Source: an uncultured Eubacterium sp. (GTDB taxonomy: Bacteria > Bacillota > Clostridia > Peptostreptococcales > Anaerovoracaceae). Taken from it: a stretch of 5,330 nt of DNA. Location: NCBI GenBank assembly GCA_947367725.1, contig CANBFZ010000153.1, forward strand, positions 1 through 5,330, given 5' to 3'. The notes under the pieces were generated by a model. The model searched no databases. It worked only from the letters and a program-made list of their open reading frames with translations, and was not told where the DNA came from. The position numbers and the translations under genes were made by a program. Numbering within the stretch: position 1 is the stretch's first letter; each line of letters begins with the position of its first letter. This document shows, piece by piece, positions 1 to 5,330 of the stretch.

Positions 1-1179
1 GATTCTGCAATTTTTCATGGACCATCGGGGACGGGAAAGACCACGCTGGCAAGAATGATTGCGAAAGAGATGGACAGCAGTTTTACAGAGATCAATGCGT
101 CAACCACCGGAACCAAGGAGCTGAAAGAACTGATTGACAATGCCAGGCTGCGTTTTTTCGGATTAGAAAAGCGGACAACTTATGTGTATATTGACGAGTT
201 TCACCGCTGGAATAAGCTGCAGCAGGACTCGCTTCTCAAGGCGCTGGAGGACGGTGTTTTGAAATTTATTGGCAGTACGACGGAGAATCCGTATTTTTCC
301 ATCAATAATGCAGTGCTGAGCAGGGTGCGCAATGTTTACGAGTTTAAACGCCTGGAGACAGCGCAGATCAAACAAATGCTGCTGCGGGCGTTGACGGATA
401 CGGAAAAAGGATTGGGCAATCTACAGATTCAATATGAGGAAGAGGCGTTGGAGATTCTGGCTGCTCTTTCTGGCGGCGATGGCAGAGTATCGCTGGATAC
501 GCTGGGTTTTATCGTAGATAATCTGGATCTTTCCAAAAAAATTACCAAGGATATGGTAGCAGAAGCCATGCAGAGAAAGATCGGCTTTTATGATAAGGGC
601 GATGAGCGGTATAATCTGCTGTCAGCACTGCAGAAATCCATTCGGGGCAGTGATCCGGATGCAGCGATACACTATTATGCAAGACTGGTGGACGGGGGCG
701 CAGATATACAGATGATAGGCAGGCGGCTTTTAGTCATTGCTAGCGAAGACATCGGTATGGCATATCCGTCAGCCATTTCCATCGTGACTGCCTGCGTGCA
801 GGCGGCTTTGATGGTGGGATATCCGGAAGCTGCGATCAATCTGGCACAAGCGGTGATTTTGTTAGCATCGGCGCCTAAATCCAACGCAGCATTTTTAGCC
901 TATGCAGGGGCGCTGGAGGACATCAGGAATCGACAGATTGACGATGTGCCGCTGCATCTGAAAGACGGGCATTCCCAGCGTGCAAAGGAAAAAGGCATTG
1001 GCAAGACGTATCTTTATCCCCACGACTTTGGCGGTTATGTGGCGCAGCAGTATTTGCCGGATAATCTGTATCAAGAGGCTGTGAAATACTATAAACCGAC
1101 TGCCAACGGTTCAGAAGCATCATTTAAGAAATTTTTAGAAGGGTTAGGAGAAACATATGGCAGAAATCATAAGGGCTGA
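1..1179 (+). CDS. rarA: Replication-associated recombination protein A (RarA/MgsA AAA+ ATPase), 5'-truncated by window edge
   Basis: The reading frame is open from base 1, giving 392 visible residues. The first ATG in frame (55) lies after the Walker A motif, so the true start is outside the window, probably about 50 residues upstream judging from the family. Visible residues 7-15 read GPSGTGKTT (Walker A, with Ser where Pro is usual). Residues 61-68 read YVYIDEFH (Walker B), followed by RWNKLQQDSLL, the RarA version of this region. Sensor 1 is IGSTTENP (90-97), the arginine finger is in LSR (to residue 108), and the sensor 2 region is GDGR (to residue 162). The C-terminal half carries the RarA-specific oligomerisation region, including SIRGSDPDAA and ASEDIGMAYP. 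The family acts in the cytoplasm at stalled or gapped replication forks with RecA and SSB; that role is family knowledge. The other AAA+ relatives, RuvB and the clamp loader, lack this C-terminus. The 3' end overlaps ispH by 23 bases. Confidence 0.95.
   Translation, partial: DSAIFHGPSGTGKTTLARMIAKEMDSSFTEINASTTGTKELKELIDNARLRFFGLEKRTTYVYIDEFHRWNKLQQDSLLKALEDGVLKFIGSTTENPYFSINNAVLSRVRNVYEFKRLETAQIKQMLLRALTDTEKGLGNLQIQYEEEALEILAALSGGDGRVSLDTLGFIVDNLDLSKKITKDMVAEAMQRKIGFYDKGDERYNLLSALQKSIRGSDPDAAIHYYARLVDGGADIQMIGRRLLVIASEDIGMAYPSAISIVTACVQAALMVGYPEAAINLAQAVILLASAPKSNAAFLAYAGALEDIRNRQIDDVPLHLKDGHSQRAKEKGIGKTYLYPHDFGGYVAQQYLPDNLYQEAVKYYKPTANGSEASFKKFLEGLGETYGRNHKG
1146..1150 (+). promoter_or_regulatory. 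Ribosome binding site of ispH-S1 inside the end of rarA
   Basis: AGGAG lies six bases before the ATG at 1157 and supports that start for the fusion gene. It sits within the last rarA codons, so ribosomes finishing rarA at 1179 pass directly over it. This suggests translational coupling. Confidence 0.8.
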
Positions 1180-3109
1180 ACATTCCGGCTTTTGTTTCGG
1201 GGTACGCCAGGCCATTGAAAAAACAGAGGAACAGATTCGCATCCATCAGGAAAGCGGCGCGCAAAAGCGGATCTACACTTGCGGACCGCTGATTCACAAT
1301 CGCTTTGTAACCGATGATCTGGCAGCGCGAGGCGTAGGCGTGATTACAAAGGCAGAAGAAGCAGCGCCAGGTGATATTGTCATCGTTCGATCCCATGGTG
1401 AGACAAAAGCTTTTTTTGATGAAGCAGCAGCGCGGGGGGTGACAGTGGTCAACGCAACTTGTCCTTTCGTAGAAAAGATACACCAGCTGGTATGGCAAGC
1501 CTATGAAGCTGGCAAATGTGTTGTCATCGTCGGCGACCGGAATCATCCGGAAGTGGCGGGCATAAATGGCTGGTGTGCAGAAGAGGCGATCATCGTAGGA
1601 AGCAGGCAGGAAGCAGAAGCTGTGACCGCGCAGGATGTATTTTTGGTCTGCCAGACGACGATTCAGAAGCATCTGCTGGACGAGGTGGTGGCAGTTTTTG
1701 CGGAGAAACATATTTCGACAGAAATGAACAACACCATCTGTAATGCGACAAAAGAACGACAGGAGTCCTGTAAAAATCTGGCAAAAAATGTAGATGCCAT
1801 GGTCATTGTGGGCGGAAAAAATAGTTCCAATACCGGAAAATTGTACGAAATTTCCAGAAAAAACTGCAAAAAATCCTTTTTTATTGAAAATATTCGAGAT
1901 TTACCATTGAAACAATTGCGAAAATGTAATAGAATAGGAGTTGCAGCAGGCGCATCAACACCTGAATGCGTAATTAAGGAGGTTATTGCTAGCATGAGTG
2001 AAATGATCACGAACGAAAAAATTTCAATGGAAGATTTCATGGATGAAATCGACGCGTCTTTAAGACTACCACGCACTGGCGAGATTGTTGACGGTAAAGT
2101 ACATCAGGTAACTGAGAAGGAAGTTATCGTGAACATGGGATGCAAAAAGGACGGAATTCTTCCTGTGGAAGAAGTAACATTAGAGGAAGGACAGAAGCTG
2201 ACTGATTTATTTAAAGAAGGCGATGAGATCCAGGCAAAGGTTGTCAAGACAGATGACGGCGATGGCGGTATCTTACTATCAAAGAAAAAGCTTGAAATCA
2301 ATGAGCATTGGAACGAGATTAACGAAGCTCTTGAAAATAAATCGATTATTACTGTCAAGGTTGTAAGACAGGTAAACGGCGGCGTAATTGCTGCATATAA
2401 AGAAGTGACCGGATTTATTCCTCTTTCCCAGCTTTCTGACAAGTTTGTCGAAAATGCAGATGAATTTATGGGACAGATTCTGGAGGTAAAAGTAAGCAGA
2501 GTAGACCAGAAGAGAGGCAGAGTTGTATTCTCCCGCAAGGTAGTTCTTGCAGAAGAAAAACAGCAGAAGATTGCTGCAATTTGGGAAGGTCTGCATGTAG
2601 ATGATATCGTAGAAGGTACAGTCATGAGATTTACTGACTACGGTGCATTTATTGACTTAGGCGGCATCGATGGATTACTGCACATTTCTGAGATTTCTTG
2701 GGGCAAGCTGAAGCACCCGCAGGAAGTGCTGCAGATTGGTGACACTGTCAAAGTAAAGATTCTGGCGATGAACGAAGAAAAAGGAAAGATTTCTCTGGGT
2801 CTGAAGCAGACGATGCCTGAACCTTGGTCGGTCATCGAAGAGACATATCAGGTTGGACAGGTTGTATCCGGCAAAGTCGTACAGATTAAAGAATATGGTG
2901 CTTTCATCGAACTGGAACCAGGTCTTGACGGACTGGTACATATTTCCGAAGTTGCGCACAAGAGAGTAACCAACATTGCTGACGAACTTTCCATCGGACA
3001 GGACGTCAACGCAAAAATTCTGGAAATTGATAAAGACAGAAAGAGAATCAGCCTCAGCATCAAGGAAACATTAGATGCAGATGCTGAAGAAACTGCACCT
3101 TTAGAATAA
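1157..3109 (+). CDS. ispH: IspH (HMBPP reductase) fused to four-domain ribosomal protein S1
   Basis: A 650-residue fusion. Residues 1-279 are IspH, the [4Fe-4S] enzyme that reduces HMBPP to IPP and DMAPP in the last step of the MEP pathway. The three cluster cysteines are C13 (GFCFGV), C102 (ATCPFV) and C195 (NTICNAT). Active-site residues are H47, H80 (RSHG), H130 and E132 (NHPEV), T167/T168, S223-N225 and S267. Residues 280-650 are an S1-type RNA-binding protein with OB-fold repeats at about 307-376, 392-461, 482-551 and 567-636. The last two carry the canonical YGAF...GL(L/V)HISE surface; the first two are divergent, as usual for S1. Four repeats is the Gram-positive form (Escherichia coli has six). 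S1 binds mRNA in translation, although its ribosomal role in Bacillota is less certain. The fusion is known in Clostridia and is not a sequencing artefact here: there is no stop or frame change between the parts. The start is fixed by AGGAG at 1146-1150. Arginine codons shift from CGN to AGA at the junction, where an internal start is likely. Confidence 0.95.
   Translation: MAEIIRAEHSGFCFGVRQAIEKTEEQIRIHQESGAQKRIYTCGPLIHNRFVTDDLAARGVGVITKAEEAAPGDIVIVRSHGETKAFFDEAAARGVTVVNATCPFVEKIHQLVWQAYEAGKCVVIVGDRNHPEVAGINGWCAEEAIIVGSRQEAEAVTAQDVFLVCQTTIQKHLLDEVVAVFAEKHISTEMNNTICNATKERQESCKNLAKNVDAMVIVGGKNSSNTGKLYEISRKNCKKSFFIENIRDLPLKQLRKCNRIGVAAGASTPECVIKEVIASMSEMITNEKISMEDFMDEIDASLRLPRTGEIVDGKVHQVTEKEVIVNMGCKKDGILPVEEVTLEEGQKLTDLFKEGDEIQAKVVKTDDGDGGILLSKKKLEINEHWNEINEALENKSIITVKVVRQVNGGVIAAYKEVTGFIPLSQLSDKFVENADEFMGQILEVKVSRVDQKRGRVVFSRKVVLAEEKQQKIAAIWEGLHVDDIVEGTVMRFTDYGAFIDLGGIDGLLHISEISWGKLKHPQEVLQIGDTVKVKILAMNEEKGKISLGLKQTMPEPWSVIEETYQVGQVVSGKVVQIKEYGAFIELEPGLDGLVHISEVAHKRVTNIADELSIGQDVNAKILEIDKDRKRISLSIKETLDADAEETAPLE
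1907..1935 (+). promoter_or_regulatory. Candidate internal promoter for free S1 within the ispH part
   Basis: TTGAAA (1907-1912) is followed after exactly 17 bases by TAGAAT (1930-1935); each differs from the sigma-A consensus at one position. Transcription would start near 1942, about 34 bases before an AAGGAGG and 52 bases before the in-frame ATG at 1994. The surroundings are visibly more A-rich than the rest of ispH. The pair lies within coding sequence, so a chance match in A-rich DNA remains possible. Confidence 0.45.
1976..1996 (+). promoter_or_regulatory. Internal Shine-Dalgarno and ATG for a separate S1 protein
   Basis: AAGGAGG at 1976-1982, a full anti-SD complement, precedes the in-frame ATG at 1994-1996 (Met280 of the fusion). 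The spacing is 11 bases, at the long end of the workable range. Initiation here would give a 371-residue S1 starting MSEMITNEKISMEDFMDEID, which resembles the N-terminus of a free-standing clostridial S1. The same bases encode KEV near the end of IspH, so part of the motif could reflect the protein sequence. Whether it is used is inference. Confidence 0.55.
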
Positions 3110-3141
3110 TTTGCAAACAACAACATCATCATTACTGTTTT

Positions 3142-3189
3142 ACGAAGTTTCGCTCGGGCATAATTCCGCACGAGCGAAGTTTCGTTTTT
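3142..3189 (+). terminator. Rho-independent terminator of the rarA-ispH-S1 transcript
   Basis: A 15-pair stem (3142-3156 with 3171-3185) encloses a 14-base loop and runs into TTTTT at 3185-3189. All 15 positions pair in plus-strand RNA, including two adjacent G-U pairs. In minus-strand RNA those two become A-C mismatches and no U-tract follows, so the element terminates the plus-strand operon, 32 bases after the S1 stop codon. The stem arms share the direct repeat CGAAGTTTCG. Confidence 0.88.
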
Positions 3190-3235
3190 GAAGCTTTTTG
3201 CGCGAAGGATTTATCAGCTTGCGCCTTACAGAAGT

Positions 3236-4090
3236 TTAAGGAACGGGAGTATTTTCTTCGTGGGGAAGCGGATACACCAGATGAATCTGAGAAACGCCAG
3301 CAATACCGGTGATCGGTTCTTTGTGATGAAGCGCCTGGTAGCCGTGGCGCGGATGGATGAAAATAGAATCTGTATCTGGATTGCGATGGCGAATTGCATT
3401 GATTACCGCATCAATCATCTGCGGCGGATAGGGCGTTTTAGCATGAGAAGCCAGAATTCTGCCAACAGGGAATCGCTTTTTTAGTTGATACAGGGCAGCG
3501 CAGAGTGTTTCGGGCGGTGCACTGTGGGCAAACATCATCCAGAGACTCCGGTCGATACTGTCGCCAGAAACCAAAGTGCCGCTTTGATCGTCAAAGACAG
3601 CGAGGGAACCTTTGGAGTGACCAGGCAGTGCGATGATCTGTACCATGCGGTCACCTAAATCGATCTGCTGCCCGTCGCAAGCTGGCAGAAAGGGCACTGC
3701 TTTATAAGTAAAATAAGCGTCTTCCTCAAAGTGAGCGGGAAATGGATTGCTGATTTTGCCTGCCAGAAAACGCTTTTGCAGAAAGGAAAGCATGCTGGCT
3801 TTGTCTTGCTGATATAAATCGTATACATCTTGCTCTGCAGGGTGCATCCATGCGGGAGATGCAAATTGAAAATTTCCACCGGTGTGATCCAGATGCCCAT
3901 GGGTATTCAAAATGACAAGCGGCAGCGTTGTGAGCCTTTGAAGAAACCCTGCAAGATCGGAAAAACCGTATCCGGTATCGATGAGCAAAGCGGCGTTGGC
4001 GCCGGTAATCAGCGTACAGCAGACGTTACTGTTTTCATAAATATGATAGATGCCGGGTGTGATTTCTGCGGCAGTATAATATGCAGCCAT
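3236..4090 (-). CDS. MBL-fold metallo-hydrolase, substrate unknown
   Basis: A 284-residue cytoplasmic protein of the metallo-beta-lactamase fold superfamily (glyoxalase II-like hydrolases), with no signal peptide or membrane segment visible. The metal-binding set is complete: THGHLDH at residues 63-69 (H64, H66, D68, H69), H158 in LPGHSKGS, the bridging D177 in SGDS, and H216 in ASHAK. The N-terminal strand region (LITGANAALLIDTG, 27-40) is typical of the fold. A dinuclear zinc or iron hydrolase is therefore expected, but these motifs do not separate thioesterase, lactonase, phosphodiesterase and lactamase activities. The start is supported by an AAGGAGG eight bases upstream on the minus strand. 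The gene is convergent with ispH-S1 and divergent from the TPR-SUFU gene, so it is probably transcribed alone and its neighbours give little hint of substrate. No minus-strand terminator was recognised after its stop. Confidence 0.92.
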   Translation of the reverse strand: MAAYYTAAEITPGIYHIYENSNVCCTLITGANAALLIDTGYGFSDLAGFLQRLTTLPLVILNTHGHLDHTGGNFQFASPAWMHPAEQDVYDLYQQDKASMLSFLQKRFLAGKISNPFPAHFEEDAYFTYKAVPFLPACDGQQIDLGDRMVQIIALPGHSKGSLAVFDDQSGTLVSGDSIDRSLWMMFAHSAPPETLCAALYQLKKRFPVGRILASHAKTPYPPQMIDAVINAIRHRNPDTDSIFIHPRHGYQALHHKEPITGIAGVSQIHLVYPLPHEENTPVP

Positions 4091-4098
4091 GCGAAAAG

Positions 4099-4105
4099 CC
4101 TCCTT
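4099..4105 (-). promoter_or_regulatory. Ribosome binding site of the MBL hydrolase
   Basis: The minus strand reads AAGGAGG here, eight bases before the ATG whose first base is 4090. It matches the anti-SD fully and fixes the start codon. Confidence 0.88.
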
Positions 4106-4120
4106 GTATTCATAAAACGT

Positions 4121-4129
4121 ATTGTACCA
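4121..4129 (-). promoter_or_regulatory. Extended -10 promoter of the MBL hydrolase
   Basis: The minus strand reads TGGTACAAT, an extended -10 (TGn plus a hexamer with one mismatch to TATAAT). No good -35 is present; the closest at 17-base spacing is TTTTAT (4149-4144). Transcription would start near 4114, leaving a leader of about 24 bases that holds the SD. Confidence 0.55.
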
Positions 4130-4294
4130 CAGATTCTATGGAGATAAAACAGGCGTTTTTCGCAAGGAAACCGGCACTCAATTTTTTTACTGCTGAAAGA
4201 TTTTACAAAGCAAAGAAAAAATTGCTAAATCAGCAGCGCGCGCGCAGCCATAGGCTTCTGATTGCGTTCCCTGATTTTCCCTACCATGAAAGGA

Positions 4295-4323
4295 TTGTAT
4301 ATCCGGCTGTAATTTAGTATAAT
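4295..4323 (+). promoter_or_regulatory. Sigma-A-type promoter of the TPR-SUFU gene
   Basis: TTGTAT (4295-4300) and a perfect TATAAT (4318-4323) are separated by 17 bases. The -35 matches the consensus only in TTG. Transcription would start near 4330, giving a leader of about 78 bases that contains the hairpin at 4343-4383. Confidence 0.65.
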
Positions 4324-4342
4324 ATAAACAATAGGCTTTTGC

Positions 4343-4383
4343 CTTCTGTTGACAAGGGCGTAAAGCGCCTTTCTCAATGGGAG
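4343..4383 (+). promoter_or_regulatory. Long leader hairpin upstream of the TPR-SUFU start
   Basis: Bases 4343-4360 fold back on 4366-4383 around the five-base loop TAAAG. Seventeen of 18 positions pair, with a single C-C mismatch (4353/4373) and four G-U pairs (4345/4381, 4347/4379, 4348/4378, 4356/4370). The G-U pairs hold only in plus-strand RNA, which fits a structure in this gene's transcript. No T-tract follows, so it is not a standard terminator. It ends seven bases before GGAGG at 4391. It does not match a riboswitch class that I can name. Confidence 0.55.
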
Positions 4384-4390
4384 AGAGGAT

Positions 4391-4404
4391 GGAGGAATCG
4401 AGGA
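4391..4404 (+). promoter_or_regulatory. Ribosome binding site region of the TPR-SUFU gene
   Basis: Two purine-rich cores precede the ATG at 4408: GGAGG (4391-4395, spacing 12) and GAGGA (4400-4404, spacing 3). Neither has ideal spacing, so initiation may be moderate. ATG codons at 4377 and 4389 are in a different frame that stops at 4562, and no better in-frame start was found upstream. Confidence 0.5.
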
Positions 4405-4407
4405 CAG

Positions 4408-5330
4408 ATGGAAAAGGAACGTTTGAACAGGCTGCATGCGGAAGACCGGCATGGAGAGATTATAGAGATATTGGAACATGGCGAACAGGCGCACGATTAC
4501 GACACGATTTGTTATCTTGCCAGAGCATACAACAATCGCGGGGAAGAAGGCGATTACGATAGAGCCATTGATTTGCTGCAGATGGTGTATGATATGGGAA
4601 AAGAAGATCCACTCTGGCATTACAGATTGGGATATGCGTATTTTTTCAGCGGCAGATATGAAGATGCGCTGATGGCCTTTGAAGATTCCAGGGAACTGGA
4701 TCCAAGCGACGAAGATGTACAATTTTTCGTGACCGAATGCAAGGAGCAGCTTTTGCGGCGCAGCGGCATGTATGAAGAAGAACTGAATCCGGAGCTTTAT
4801 GAAGCGGCGGAACAGGAAACCATTGAGACGTACATAGAAGATACGTTTGGAGAATTTACCAGCGTATTTCATGAATTGGTTTCACCAGATATCCATGTAG
4901 ATATCTGTGTGATTCCCCCTTCGGAAGCATATGACTGCTATACACTGGTTACCATGGGCATGGGCGCCCACCGCATGAACGTGCCGGAAGAACTTGCAGA
5001 ATATAAGCTGGAGCGGGCGGAACTGGTCATTTGCCTGCCGCCTTACTGGGACTTGGAGAGCGAGGAAGAAGAATGGTACTGGCCGATCAGGCTGCTAAAA
5101 GTTCTTGCCAGACTGCCCATTCAGGAAGGCGCTTGGCTGGGCTGGGGGCACACCATCGACAATGGGGTTGGCTTTGATGAGAGTACAGAACTGTGCGGCA
5201 GCATGTTGATCAGCCCTGTCATTTTTGATGCGGAGCAGTATGTCTGCCCGCTTTCCGATGGGGAGGAAGTGAATTTTTACCAGATTATTCCATTGTATCG
5301 GGAAGAAATGGATTTCAAAATGCAGCATGG
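4408..5330 (+). CDS. TPR-repeat protein with SUFU (suppressor of fused-like) domain, 3'-truncated by window edge
   Basis: The frame stays open from the ATG at 4408 to the window end, giving 307 full codons and no stop. The N-terminal part has two TPR-like helical hairpins: about residues 33-66 (degenerate) and 69-100 (near canonical, LWHYRLGYAYFFSGRYEDAL then LDP). An acidic linker follows. From about residue 140 the sequence fits the SUFU domain family: VDICVIPP, YTLVTMGMGAHRM, the LVICLPPYW strand, WPIRLLKVLARLP, WLGWGHTI, and PLYREEMDFKM near the cut. The protein is very acidic with no signal peptide or membrane segment, so it is probably cytoplasmic. In bacteria, SUFU-domain proteins have been described as immunity proteins of polymorphic toxin systems, but many are stand-alone with unknown roles, and no toxin is visible here. 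TPRs suggest a protein partner. Its own promoter and leader hairpin precede it. The domain call is secure; the function is unknown. Confidence 0.88.
   Translation, partial: MEKERLNRLHAEDRHGEIIEILEHGEQAHDYDTICYLARAYNNRGEEGDYDRAIDLLQMVYDMGKEDPLWHYRLGYAYFFSGRYEDALMAFEDSRELDPSDEDVQFFVTECKEQLLRRSGMYEEELNPELYEAAEQETIETYIEDTFGEFTSVFHELVSPDIHVDICVIPPSEAYDCYTLVTMGMGAHRMNVPEELAEYKLERAELVICLPPYWDLESEEEEWYWPIRLLKVLARLPIQEGAWLGWGHTIDNGVGFDESTELCGSMLISPVIFDAEQYVCPLSDGEEVNFYQIIPLYREEMDFKMQH

Larger units (their letters stand above)
4091..4407. other. Divergent intergenic region between the MBL and TPR-SUFU genes
   Basis: This 317-base gap carries the MBL promoter and SD on its left and the TPR-SUFU promoter, leader hairpin and SD on its right. 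The middle part (about 4150-4290) is A/T-rich with a run of seven T (4182-4188). It has an imperfect inverted repeat, CTGCTGA (4190-4196) with TCAGCAG (4230-4236), enclosing a smaller AGCAA/TTGCT pair, followed by ten bases of alternating GC (4236-4245). I see no gene, tRNA, riboswitch or mobile element in it. Confidence 0.6.

Noticed and set aside
1124..1711. A 195-residue minus-strand ORF antisense to ispH
   Set aside because: It is rich in Cys, His and Phe with no recognisable domain and lies opposite the conserved IspH coding sequence; it is a shadow frame.
3195..3232. A possible minus-strand terminator hairpin (GCGCAAG with CTTCGCGC) after the MBL stop
   Set aside because: The stem is short with a bulge and is followed by A residues rather than a U-tract in the minus-strand RNA.
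3188..3484. A 98-residue plus-strand ORF downstream of the S1 terminator
   Set aside because: It mostly overlaps the C-terminal part of the MBL hydrolase on the opposite strand and lacks an SD and motifs.
4138..4317. A small plus-strand ORF starting at ATG 4138 in the intergenic region (59 residues)
   Set aside because: It has no Shine-Dalgarno, recognisable motif or promoter, and its 3' end runs across the TPR-SUFU promoter.
4349..4354. A perfect TTGACA that looks like a -35 element upstream of the TPR-SUFU gene
   Set aside because: No acceptable -10 lies 16-18 bases downstream (best is CTCAAT). The bases are fully accounted for as part of the hairpin arm, and a better promoter lies at 4295-4323.
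4377..4562. A 61-residue plus-strand ORF with ATG codons at 4377 and 4389
   Set aside because: It is out of frame with the long TPR-SUFU frame, whose protein sequence is clearly family-like from 4408 onward. GGAGG at 4391 lies downstream of both ATGs and so cannot serve them.
4225..4872. A 215-residue minus-strand ORF antisense to the TPR-SUFU gene
   Set aside because: It lies opposite the conserved TPR and SUFU coding region and across the promoter and leader, and shows no motif.
1..5330. CRISPR array, insertion sequence, tRNA or rRNA gene, phage or defence cassette
   Set aside because: I looked on both strands and saw no regularly spaced repeats, transposase, cloverleaf, rRNA segments or phage genes; the identified genes fill nearly the whole window.

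Overview
The window most likely comes from a member of Bacillota, class Clostridia. The strongest evidence is a single ORF in which IspH (the last enzyme of the MEP isoprenoid pathway) is joined in frame to a four-domain ribosomal protein S1, an arrangement known from Clostridia. The purine-rich Shine-Dalgarno (SD) sequences, the sigma-A-type promoter elements and the SUFU-domain protein agree with this. No genus can be named from the sequence alone.

Layout. (1) 1-1179, plus strand: the 3' part of rarA, an AAA+ ATPase of replication-fork maintenance, with its N-terminus cut off by the window edge. (2) 1157-3109, plus strand: the IspH-S1 fusion, overlapping the end of rarA by 23 bases and so probably in the same operon. 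(3) 3110-3235: a short convergent gap with a strong plus-strand hairpin terminator. (4) 3236-4090, minus strand: an MBL-fold metallo-hydrolase with all metal ligands present, its own consensus SD and an extended -10 promoter. (5) 4091-4407: a divergent intergenic region with promoters for both flanking genes and a long leader hairpin. (6) 4408-5330, plus strand: a TPR plus SUFU-domain protein cut off by the right edge, with no stop codon in the window.

How the genes work together. rarA and ispH-S1 probably share transcription, linking replication repair, isoprenoid synthesis and translation only in the housekeeping sense. The MBL hydrolase and the TPR-SUFU gene look like independent units with their own promoters.

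The most interesting signal lies at the IspH/S1 junction. Exactly where a free S1 would start there is an in-frame ATG (1994), preceded by AAGGAGG (1976-1982) and by a TTGAAA-N17-TAGAAT promoter-like pair (1907-1935). Arginine codon use also switches there, from mostly CGN before it to mostly AGA after it. This suggests the locus makes both the fusion and a separate, more abundant 371-residue S1. The second signal is an 18-position hairpin with four G-U pairs in the leader of the TPR-SUFU gene, next to its ribosome binding site. I did not find a clearly new multi-gene system.
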